Positions 1 through 6,141 of a DNA stretch of 6,216 nucleotides are shown in pieces. The stretch's first letter is position 1. Each line of letters begins with the position of its first letter. This DNA comes from an uncultured Bacilli bacterium (GTDB taxonomy: Bacteria; Bacillota_I; Bacilli_A; RF39; UBA660): positions 1 through 6,216 of the forward strand of contig CALVVV010000064.1 of the NCBI GenBank assembly GCA_944363995.1, given 5' to 3'. Position numbers and translations under genes: made by a program. The notes below the pieces were generated by a model. That model had not been told where the DNA came from. It did no database searches and worked only from the letters and a program-made list of their open reading frames with translations.

Positions 1-195
1 TCTATCTATTTCATTTAATAATTTTTGGATAGTTTTATCTTTTTCTAAAATAATAGCTTTTAATTCATCTTGTTTTTCTTTGAACTCTTTTTTCAATTTT
101 TTATTTTCTTTAAACAATATATCTAACTTATTATTTAATTCTTCGAATTGTCTGTAAAAATCTACAGATACTGTCATCGTTTTTATTTTTGCCAT
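1..195 (-). CDS. N-terminal fragment of a charged coiled-coil protein, possibly an IS66-type transposase
   Basis: The reading frame starts at ATG 195-193 and stays open for 65 codons to the window edge, so the C-terminus is not visible. The start is preceded by AAGGAT (210-205) at a 9-nt spacing. After a short beta-like start (KTMTVSVDFY) the sequence becomes one long Lys/Glu/Leu-rich helix with heptad-like hydrophobic spacing, from about residue 15 to 65, as expected for a coiled coil. Some IS66-family transposases begin with such a helix before an NSSNSSKPPS-like linker, and that is my best guess; the diagnostic linker and DDE domain would lie outside the window. A structural or phage protein with a coiled coil is equally compatible. 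The gene is separated from yfhO by a terminator and is probably a separate unit. No clear promoter is visible. Confidence 0.55.
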   Translation of the reverse strand, partial: MAKIKTMTVSVDFYRQFEELNNKLDILFKENKKLKKEFKEKQDELKAIILEKDKTIQKLLNEIDR

Positions 196-204
196 ACTAT
201 CACT

Positions 205-210
205 ATCCTT
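205..210 (-). promoter_or_regulatory. Ribosome binding site of the left-edge gene
   Basis: AAGGAT on the minus strand lies 9 nt before ATG 195-193. It supports this start for the partial coiled-coil gene. No good -10/-35 pair is seen between it and the terminator at 240-269. Confidence 0.5.
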
Positions 211-239
211 AAGTTATTATTATTTTCTCATATTTAAAC

Positions 240-269
240 AAAAAAAGCAGCATCGTTGACACTACTTTT
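240..269 (-). terminator. Intrinsic terminator after yfhO, with G-U wobble pairs
   Basis: On the minus strand, AAAAGTAGTGTC (269-258) pairs with GATGCTGCTTTT (254-243) around a 3-nt AAC loop, giving 12 base pairs of which three are G-U. The 3' arm runs into seven T residues (246-240). The wobble pairs become mismatches on the plus strand, so the structure is specific to minus-strand transcripts. It sits about 90 nt after the yfhO stop codon and 45 nt before the next start, so it most likely ends the yfhO transcript and insulates the left-edge gene. Confidence 0.7.
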
Positions 270-275
270 GACACT
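256..275. repeat. Two direct copies of TTGACACT, 12 nt apart
   Basis: TTGACACT occurs on the plus strand at 256-263 and again at 268-275, equivalent to AGTGTCAA on the minus strand. One copy overlaps the 5' arm and loop of the terminator. The spacing is close to one helical turn, which would fit a repeat-binding protein or an insertion-sequence end, but two 8-mers in AT-rich DNA are weak evidence. Confidence 0.3.
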
Positions 276-358
276 TTATTTAATTTTTTTTATTTTCATA
301 GTCTGAATAGTTACATAAAAATAGATTTTTTTTCAATAAATAAATATTTATAATAAAT

Positions 359-2725
359 TTAATTATAAAATCTTTTAATCTTTATAAAAATTATTAATGA
401 TATTAAACTAACTGCTAATCCTAATTTAAAGCCTTTTATTTCATAAATTATTTCAATATTATGATGCCCTTTTTCTAAATCTACGCCAATAAAATTATCA
501 ATAATTTTATAATATTCAACTTCTTTGTTGTCTACTAATATTTTAAAACCTTCATCATAAGGAATACTTAAAAATAAGGTATTACTATCTGTAACATCAA
601 TATTTCCTTTAATATAATTTTCTTTAAAATCAGTTATATTTAACTGATTATTTTTTAAAATGTTATATTTATTTAAAAATTCATCAAAGTCAAAATAAGC
701 TAAATAAACATCTTTTATATTTTTTTTTGATATGTTAATATTTTCAAAATTATTTTCAAAAAATAAACTTCTATTAACATTATCATTAAAAAGAAAACAA
801 CTATTATTTATACAAATTTGATATTCTTTTAGCTTTTCAAAATTATCAATTATTGGTAATAAATAAAAATCTTCTTTTTTTAATTGTAAACTATCATTTA
901 ATAATTGTTCATTATATATATCATTATTGGTATTGGTCATATTATTAATTATTGCATTTTGACACTCAAAAACATTATCACATTCAATATTTTCTTTTAT
1001 TTTACTAGATACCATATATCCTAAACTTAAACTATATGGATTTTGGTATAAATAACTATCTAAATAATCCATTCCATAAAATGATTCTGAATAAGCCGAA
1101 ATTTTATTTGTACTTATTAAATCATAAAATTTTAATTTATTTAAAGATACTACATATTTGATACTAAACAAACTATCTAACACTAAATAATTATTATAAC
1201 CAAGCATATTATTATTTGTATTATACCCTATTTTATTGTAAAAATTTTTATTAAAATATACACTTGAATACCATCCTGTCGCACCATAGTAATTATAAGT
1301 TAATGGGTCATTAAAACCGAATCTATTAAAAAATTCTAAACGATAGAAATTATTATCATTAATATCACTTATAATATTTTGTTTTTCTAAATAAATATTA
1401 TTTAGATATGTTTTTGTTGAAAATTCATATTTTTTAAATATTGTATAACCATTAAAAAGTAATTCAGATATTGCCAAAACTATGAATAATAATTTTATAT
1501 CTTTATTGTTTTTTTTAAATATAAACAAATATATAAAAAATAACAAAATACTAATATAAATATTAATATAATTCATTATATCTCTTAAGATTACTAATTC
1601 GCTTATCAATAAAAATATTAAAATTATTATATAATACCAAATTTTATCAATATGTTTTATGTTTATAAATGATTTTAAACAAATATTTATTATAAAAATA
1701 TTAAATAAAAATATATATCGGAAATTATAGCCTATTGGCGAAGATAAAGCATGCCAAAAATTATCAAAAGGAACAAAAATTACGTTTAAAAATAAAATAA
1801 AAATAAATATTAATGATAGCAATTTTTCTTTTTTTTCTATTTTTTTATTAACAAAATAAAATAACAATAATATTATATTAAATATTCCTATGTATAAATA
1901 AGGGTGATGATAATTTAAAATACCATATTCAACATTTGAGCCAATAAATAGTTTAGATAAGATTCCAATAACATCAGTATTGAATAAATAATCTTTACCA
2001 CTATTTCTTTCTATTTTAATAATTTCTAATAAATTAGGAATATGAATAAACATAGTCATCAAGCCAAATAAAATTGATATTGTTATAAACTTTTTAATAA
2101 TTACTTTATTTTTATTTTCATTTAAAAAGTATTTATATATAAAATAAAGAACGGCAAATAAACAACACATATATCCCATATAATAGTTTGATAAAATGAT
2201 TAAAAATAAAGTAATACCATACAACAAACACTTTTTTTCTTTAATTATTTTGTCAATTCCTAATAATAATAAAGGACTTAAAAAATATGCATCCAACCAC
2301 ATAAATTGAAAATAATTAGCTAAAATATAAAATGATAAGGCATAAGCTGTTGAAAATATAATTATGTAATTGCTTTTATAATTATATTTTAAATAATTAT
2401 ACATGGTTAAGCCACATAAACTTATTTTTAGTAATACAGTTATAATTAAAAATAGTTCAATATTTTCAAAAAATTTTATTAATAAATTAGAAATAGATGC
2501 TAAATAATAAGCAATTGTCGCTATCATAGGTGTTCCAAAACCAATTTGAAATGAATAAAATGAGCCATTGTTTAATAATTGTTTGAGATATATAAACGAT
2601 TGATAATATTGATATTGAGAATCACTATATAAAATAGAATTTTCACCGAAAATAAAATCATTAATAAAAAATAAAAAAATCAAACATAAAAATGGAATAA
2701 AAAATGATAATAATTGTTTTTTCAT
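359..2725 (-). CDS. YfhO-family membrane protein, probable extracytoplasmic GT-C glycosyltransferase
   Basis: This 788-residue protein has the YfhO layout. A first membrane helix (about residues 5-22) is followed by an extracytoplasmic loop with SDSQYQYY, where D35 is in the position of the GT-C catalytic Asp. Then come about a dozen hydrophobic helices to residue 430, and a soluble C-terminal domain (about 430-760) closed by a last helix (about 766-783). Family hallmarks are FMWLDAYFLSPLLLLGID (141-158), NYYMGYM (180-186), NFRYIFLF (334-341) and the C-terminal IPYDEGFKILVDNKEV segment (721-736) with the EKGHHNIEIIYE motif. Length is normal for the family. YfhO relatives transfer sugars from polyprenyl-phosphate donors to surface polymers such as lipoteichoic acid; the acceptor here is unknown. 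ATG 2725 has AAAGGAG 6 nt upstream. A terminator lies directly before that site, so expression needs read-through from pilin 1 or a promoter inside it. A protein or pilin target is conceivable from the neighbourhood only. Confidence 0.88.
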   Translation of the reverse strand: MKKQLLSFFIPFLCLIFLFFINDFIFGENSILYSDSQYQYYQSFIYLKQLLNNGSFYSFQIGFGTPMIATIAYYLASISNLLIKFFENIELFLIITVLLKISLCGLTMYNYLKYNYKSNYIIIFSTAYALSFYILANYFQFMWLDAYFLSPLLLLGIDKIIKEKKCLLYGITLFLIILSNYYMGYMCCLFAVLYFIYKYFLNENKNKVIIKKFITISILFGLMTMFIHIPNLLEIIKIERNSGKDYLFNTDVIGILSKLFIGSNVEYGILNYHHPYLYIGIFNIILLLFYFVNKKIEKKEKLLSLIFIFILFLNVIFVPFDNFWHALSSPIGYNFRYIFLFNIFIINICLKSFINIKHIDKIWYYIIILIFLLISELVILRDIMNYINIYISILLFFIYLFIFKKNNKDIKLLFIVLAISELLFNGYTIFKKYEFSTKTYLNNIYLEKQNIISDINDNNFYRLEFFNRFGFNDPLTYNYYGATGWYSSVYFNKNFYNKIGYNTNNNMLGYNNYLVLDSLFSIKYVVSLNKLKFYDLISTNKISAYSESFYGMDYLDSYLYQNPYSLSLGYMVSSKIKENIECDNVFECQNAIINNMTNTNNDIYNEQLLNDSLQLKKEDFYLLPIIDNFEKLKEYQICINNSCFLFNDNVNRSLFFENNFENINISKKNIKDVYLAYFDFDEFLNKYNILKNNQLNITDFKENYIKGNIDVTDSNTLFLSIPYDEGFKILVDNKEVEYYKIIDNFIGVDLEKGHHNIEIIYEIKGFKLGLAVSLISLIIFIKIKRFYN

Positions 2726-2731
2726 GAATAA

Positions 2732-2738
2732 CTCCTTT
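2732..2738 (-). promoter_or_regulatory. Ribosome binding site of yfhO
   Basis: AAAGGAG on the minus strand, 6 nt before ATG 2725, fixes the yfhO start. Only 5 nt separate it from the T-run of the upstream terminator (2749-2744), so there is no room for a promoter between them. Confidence 0.8.
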
Positions 2739-2743
2739 GTATG

Positions 2744-2768
2744 AAAAAAGCTTCACAAATTGTGAAGC
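2744..2768 (-). terminator. Intrinsic terminator after pilin 1
   Basis: GCTTCACA (2768-2761) and TGTGAAGC (2757-2750) form a perfect 8-bp stem with a 3-nt loop on the minus strand, followed at once by six T residues (2749-2744). It begins 13 nt after the pilin 1 stop codon. On the plus strand the stem is followed by a poorer T-rich stretch (AATTTTGTTATT), so the minus-strand direction is favoured. It probably lowers, rather than abolishes, transcription into yfhO. Confidence 0.82.
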
Positions 2769-2781
2769 AATTTTGTTATTA

Positions 2782-3186
2782 CTATTGAAGTGCAGTAGTT
2801 TTTGTTCCAGACTCTGGAATTACACTACCTGAAACAACATATTTATAACCATTTGAAAGTACAGAGAAAGAATATTTTCCATCTGACACAGTTACATCAG
2901 TTACATCAGCATTTCCTAAATTTACCATTGTTGCTACATCTGCTTTAGTAATTGTAGATTTACCAGAACATTTAGGTTGTCCTTCTAAAGTATTCATTTG
3001 AACTTTCATATCTTCAGTTGCACAATAACTTTGAATACCACTTAAAATCATACTAGTTTCTGATTTAGCAGCACTCTTACGAGCATCTTCTACAACATCC
3101 AAAATAATAGGTGTTGCGATTAAAGCTACGATTGCTAAAATGATAATTACTGCTAATAATTCGATCAAAGTAAAACCTTTTTTCAT
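2782..3186 (-). CDS. Type IV pilin-like protein (pilin 1), prepilin signal peptide
   Basis: With the start at ATG 3186 the protein has 134 residues. It opens with the class III signal MKKG^FTLIELLAVI: cleavage after G4 by a prepilin peptidase, F5 to be N-methylated, E9 (Glu5 of the mature form) and P26 (Pro22 of the mature form) as in type IV pilins. The hydrophobic assembly helix runs to about residue 30, then an amphipathic segment with VVEDARKSAA, then a small globular domain holding only two cysteines, C55 and C73, likely a disulfide loop. The length is short for a major pilin and fits Gram-positive pilins and pseudopilins. I see no assembly ATPase, platform protein or peptidase here. A GTG at 3198 would add four residues (MVRL) but lies inside the Shine-Dalgarno site. 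The gene has its own promoter and terminator, so it is probably monocistronic. The first 40 residues match pilin 2 exactly. Confidence 0.9.
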   Translation of the reverse strand: MKKGFTLIELLAVIIILAIVALIATPIILDVVEDARKSAAKSETSMILSGIQSYCATEDMKVQMNTLEGQPKCSGKSTITKADVATMVNLGNADVTDVTVSDGKYSFSVLSNGYKYVVSGSVIPESGTKTTALQ

Positions 3187-3191
3187 TAATC

Positions 3192-3202
3192 TCACCACCT
3201 TA
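3192..3202 (-). promoter_or_regulatory. Strong ribosome binding site of pilin 1, decides its start
   Basis: TAAGGTGGTGA on the minus strand matches the full anti-Shine-Dalgarno complement TAAGGAGGTGA at 10 of 11 positions and lies 5 nt before ATG 3186. It covers the GTG codons at 3198 and 3195, so these are part of the site and not starts. The same element with the same spacing class precedes pilin 2. Confidence 0.85.
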
Positions 3203-3219
3203 CTTTTCTAACTATTTAA

Positions 3220-3248
3220 ATTATACCTTTTTTTTTTCTCTAAGTCAA
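3220..3248 (-). promoter_or_regulatory. Sigma-A-type promoter of pilin 1 with a poly-A tract in the spacer
   Basis: On the minus strand the -35 box is TTGACT (3248-3243), the spacer is exactly 17 nt (3242-3226), and the -10 box is a perfect TATAAT (3225-3220). Transcription should start near 3213, giving a leader of about 27 nt with the ribosome binding site in its 3' half. Ten consecutive A residues (3237-3228) fill most of the spacer. It lies just downstream of the pilin 2 terminator, so pilin 1 has independent transcription. This is the best promoter in the window. Confidence 0.85.
3228..3237 (-). repeat. Homopolymer A10 tract between -35 and -10 boxes
   Basis: A run of ten T on the plus strand (A10 on the minus strand) lies inside the 17-nt promoter spacer of pilin 1. 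By eye it is the longest single-base run in the window; the next longest I see is nine (720-728, inside yfhO). Loss or gain of one base by slippage would move the spacer away from or back to the optimum length. Confidence 0.8.
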
Positions 3249-3268
3249 TTAATTGTGTAAATTAAATG

Positions 3269-3296
3269 AAAAAAGTCAAAATGCTATTCTGACTTT
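3269..3296 (-). terminator. Intrinsic terminator of pilin 2, overlapping its stop codon
   Basis: On the minus strand AAAGTCAGAAT (3296-3286) pairs with ATTTTGACTTT (3282-3272) around an AGC loop: 11 base pairs with one G-U. The T-run is six long (3274-3269). The 5' arm contains the last sense codons (Lys, Ser, Glu) and the first base of the TAG stop codon (3286-3284), so the hairpin begins inside the coding region. It separates pilin 2 from the pilin 1 promoter 20 nt further on. Confidence 0.8.
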
Positions 3297-3673
3297 GTTG
3301 GATCAGCCCAAGTTCCTCCTGTCATAACAACTTTATAGCCATTACTTATGACAGTAATCGCAGTTACTCTTCCATCAGTAAAAGTTGGATCTCCTGATAT
3401 TGTTGCATTACCTAAATTAACCATTGTTGGAACTTCAGCACTTGTTACACCATCAGCACAAATGTCAGTATAACTATTATCAATTTGTGCTTTCATTTCA
3501 GCAGTTGCACAAAAAGTATTAATACCACTTACAATCATATTTGCTTCTGACGCTGCTGCACTTTTTCTTGCATCTTCTACTACATCTAATATAATTGGAG
3601 TTGCAATTAAAGCTACAATTGCTAAAATGATAATTACAGCTAATAATTCGATCAAGGTAAAACCTTTTTTCAT
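3284..3673 (-). CDS. Type IV pilin-like protein (pilin 2), paralogue of pilin 1
   Basis: This 129-residue protein shares residues 1-40 exactly with pilin 1: the MKKG^FTLIELLAVI signal with cleavage after G4, the mature Glu5 (E9) and Pro22 (P26), and VVEDARKSAA. After that the two diverge, although the frame of the domain is kept: cysteines C55 and C72 match C55 and C73 of pilin 1, and MVNLGNA and SNGYK recur in both. It would be inserted in the membrane by its hydrophobic helix, cleaved and methylated by a prepilin peptidase, and assembled into a pilus or pseudopilus whose machinery is not in this window. ATG 3673 has AAGGTGGTGA 5 nt upstream. It follows the valS remnant by 53 nt with no terminator between, so read-through is possible; a weak promoter may overlap the valS end. 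It has its own terminator at the stop codon. Confidence 0.9.
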   Translation of the reverse strand: MKKGFTLIELLAVIIILAIVALIATPIILDVVEDARKSAAASEANMIVSGINTFCATAEMKAQIDNSYTDICADGVTSAEVPTMVNLGNATISGDPTFTDGRVTAITVISNGYKVVMTGGTWADPTKSE

Positions 3674-3678
3674 CTATT

Positions 3679-3688
3679 TCACCACCTT
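3679..3688 (-). promoter_or_regulatory. Strong ribosome binding site of pilin 2
   Basis: AAGGTGGTGA on the minus strand, 5 nt before ATG 3673. It is the same element seen before pilin 1, which suggests that the duplication included the translation start region or that both are held at high translation. Confidence 0.8.
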
Positions 3689-3715
3689 TTATCTTTAGTT
3701 TGGATAAAATTAAGT

Positions 3716-3743
3716 AAAATATGTGTTTATTTTAATTTTTCAA
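3716..3743 (-). promoter_or_regulatory. Possible weak promoter of pilin 2 overlapping the end of valS
   Basis: On the minus strand TTGAAA (3743-3738) and TATTTT (3721-3716) are 16 nt apart. The -35 box matches 5 of 6 and the -10 box 4 of 6. The -35 box lies in the last codons of the valS remnant. In DNA this AT-rich such pairs arise often, so this is only a candidate; the alternative is read-through from upstream. Confidence 0.25.
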
Positions 3744-5445
3744 TTATTAAATCTAAATCTTTTTCGTCTTTAATTAAATTACTTTTTTCATTTTCAACTA
3801 TTTCTTTTGGTGCTTTATTAATATATCCTTGATTAGATAATAATTTTTTTCTTCTTGCAATGGAATTAATCAATCCTTCTTTTTCTTTAATTAATAATTG
3901 TTTTTCTTCTTCTGTTAAACTTCCATCGTAATAAATTGAAACAATATCATTATCAAAGTTAATATCTATTTTATTATAATTACCATTATAATTAATTAAA
4001 ATATTTTCGTTTTTAAGTATTTTACTTAATAAATTTTTATTTTCTAAAATTAATTTATTATTACTTATAATTAAATAATCTTTACCTATATTATTATCTA
4101 ATTTAACTTTTCTTATTTTTTTAATTAGTTCAATTAATAAATCTAAATTACTATCAAATTTAAATTTTTTATCATATTTTGGATAATCACTAATCATAAT
4201 AGATTCATCATGAATTGGCAATTTTAGATATATTTCTTCGGTTACAAAAGGCATAAATGGATGTAATAATTTTAATATATTAGTTAAAACTATTAATAGA
4301 ACTGTTTTTGTTGTATCATTCATCGAAGCTTTTGATAACTCAATATACCAATCACAGAAATCATCCCAAATAAAACTATATAATAATAATCCAACTGTAT
4401 TAAATTCATACTTATCCATATATTTTGTTACTTTATTAATTAAATTATTCATCTTATTTAAAATCCATTTGTCACTTACTGATAAATTATCTAAACTATA
4501 ATTAAAATCTTCTATATTTATTAAAACAAATCTTGAAGCATTCCATAATTTATTAATAAAGTTCCAAGTTGATTTAACTTTATCTTCATCATATCTTAAA
4601 TCAGTACCATTAGCGGTAGATGTTGATAAATAGAATATTAAAGCATCACAGACATATTCATTAATAACATCCATAGGATCGACACCATTACCTAAAGATT
4701 TACTCATTTTTCTACCTTGTTTATCTCTAATTAAGCCATGAATTAAACAATCTTTAAATGGTCTTTGGTTAGTAAAATGTAATCCTTGAAAAGTCATACG
4801 ATTAACCCAAAACGGAATAATATCATATCCTGTTACTAAACAGTTATTAGGATAATATCTTGATATATCATTATTCGGCCAACCTAAAGTACTAAACGGC
4901 CATAAAGCTGATGAAAACCAAGTGTCTAATACATCTTGATCTTGCATCCATTCATCACTAGGGGCAACATATCCTACATATACTTCATCACCTTTATAAT
5001 ATGCAGGTATTTGATGTCCCCACCAAAGTTGCCTTGAAATACACCAATCATAAGTTATTTCCATCCAATGATTCATAATTTTTTCAAATCTAGTTGGAAC
5101 AAAATTAACTTTAGTATCTTTATTTTTTTGATTTTCTAACACTCTATCAGCTAAAGGGCGCATTTTAACAAACCATTGTTTAGATAAATAAAGTTCAATC
5201 ATCACATCAGTTCGTTCAGAATGTCCTACTGAATGCATCATTTTTTCTATTTTAATTAATAAATCTTTTTCTTTTAAATCTTCTACTAATTTTTTTCTAC
5301 ATTCAAACCGATCTAATCCTATATATCCAATCGCATTTTCATTCATTGTAGCATCTTTATTCATAATGATAATTCTATCTAAATTATGTCTATTTCCTAC
5401 TTCAAAATCGTTAGGATCATGGGCTGGTGTTATTTTAACAACACC
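3727..5445 (-). pseudogene. valS: 5'-truncated valyl-tRNA synthetase
   Basis: The frame encodes the last 572 residues of ValRS, against roughly 870-880 for the whole enzyme, which attaches valine to tRNA-Val. It opens directly at GVVKITPAHDPNDFEVG, inside the CP1 editing domain, with TAG (5448-5446) just before. The Rossmann half with the HIGH motif and the first part of CP1 are absent. Present are HSVGHSERT, LSKQWFVKM, CISRQLWWGHQIP, DVLDTWFSSALWPFSTLGWP, VTGYDII, KMSKSLGNG (4708-4682), the anticodon-binding helices, and the C-terminal coiled-coil arm from about 3920 to the end. ATG 5364 has no ribosome binding site and lies 27 codons inside conserved sequence, so it is not a real start. Several conserved residues are altered. 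Without HIGH it cannot charge tRNA, so an intact valS must exist elsewhere in the genome, or the junction is an assembly error. Confidence 0.85.
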
Positions 5446-5517
5446 CTAATATACACAATCACATAAACAACAAAAAAAGAATTATTTATCATAACATTTT
5501 TAGTAAATTCATATTCT
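5446..5517 (-). other. 72-bp spacer between two gene fragments, possibly decayed valS sequence
   Basis: No intact gene is present. Read on the minus strand in the frame beginning at 5519, it gives KEYEFTKNVMINNSFF and then hydrophobic residues running on to a TAA beyond the valS junction. The first part resembles the ValRS segment just before the editing motif (the general pattern YKxYxGKNVIxPxxN), and the reading frame differs from that of the valS remnant, as indels would cause. The similarity is short and in AT-rich DNA, so it may be chance. Confidence 0.3.
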
Positions 5518-6141
5518 TTATAAATTATTTATTTTCCAATATCCATTCTTGTTTGCTCCAACTCTTTCTATATATTTTTCATCAAGTAAAACTTTAAAAT
5601 TTCTTATTATTGTTCTTTTATTTACATCTAATAATCTTGCTAGTTCTTCTTGTGTAATATTAGGCTTATCCATAATAAGTTTTATAATAGTCTTTTGAAG
5701 ATTATTAAGATTTTGCGTCATGATATTAGTTAAAGGATCTAAATTTTCTTTAAACTCATTTCTATTAAATGGTACTGTCACACGTATATGGTTAGGAAAA
5801 AATTCAAATATATTTTTATTATATGTTTTTAAAACTCTTTGTATTCCTGTGCCAAGTTGCTCAACAAAATTTAAATCTCTAAAAATTCTCATCAATTCGG
5901 GATTTCTAGGATTAGAAAAGCCTTCTAAAAATTCTTCTTGTGATATTCCTTCTTGAATTCCACCATTAGATGAAATAACTAATTTATTACTGAATATTTC
6001 AAACTTTGGAGAATATCCATTACACCAATCATTATGAACTAAAGCATTTGTTATTAGTTCCTTTACAGCACTATAATCATACATCTTTATTTCTTTTCTA
6101 GTTGGAGTTTCAATTTTGGTATAAGTTTTGTTTTCTAACTG
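5518..6141 (-). pseudogene. C-terminal fragment of an AlbA/Schlafen-type ATP-binding transcriptional regulator
   Basis: From ATG 6084 there are 188 residues, but family-like sequence (NKTYTKIETPTRKEIK) continues in frame upstream to 6141, where a TAA (6144-6142) ends the frame. ATG 6084 is therefore unlikely to be the true start. Numbered from that ATG, the segment has the GHKL-like ATP-binding features of the HATPase_c_4 type: ELITNALVHND (9-19), the RNPELMRIFRDLNFVEQLGTGI stretch (60-81) with its glycine motif, then a winged helix (about 125-186, NITQEELARLLDVNKRTIIR) ending in GYWKI. Complete members have about 400-550 residues with an N-terminal AlbA_2 domain, absent here. They are commonly seen as DNA-binding regulators or in defence-related islands. 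The fragment is likely non-functional, although a separate ATPase-wHTH protein cannot be excluded. Confidence 0.7.

Noticed and set aside
196..239. Promoter for the left-edge gene
   Set aside because: TA-rich strings such as TAATAATAA are present, but no -35 box at a suitable distance can be told from the AT-rich background.
341..352. Perfect palindrome ATAAATATTTAT just after yfhO as a terminator
   Set aside because: The stem is only A-T pairs with no usable loop and no following T-run. The hairpin at 240-269 is a far better terminator.
720..728. Nine-base A run inside yfhO as a coding phase switch
   Set aside because: It encodes an ordinary Lys-Lys-Asn in a Lys/Asn-rich, AT-rich gene that has many shorter runs, so nothing marks it as selected.
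3187..3198. GTG at 3198 as the start of pilin 1
   Set aside because: It lies inside the Shine-Dalgarno sequence, would add MVRL before the signal peptide, and breaks agreement with the paralogous pilin 2, which starts at the equivalent ATG.
5362..5364. ATG as a genuine start of a short ValRS-like protein
   Set aside because: Conserved ValRS sequence continues in frame for 27 codons upstream and there is no ribosome binding site before this ATG.
5720..5956. 78-codon open frame on the plus strand
   Set aside because: It lies antisense within the regulator fragment, whose minus-strand protein has recognisable motifs. The plus-strand product resembles no family I know and has no convincing ribosome binding site.
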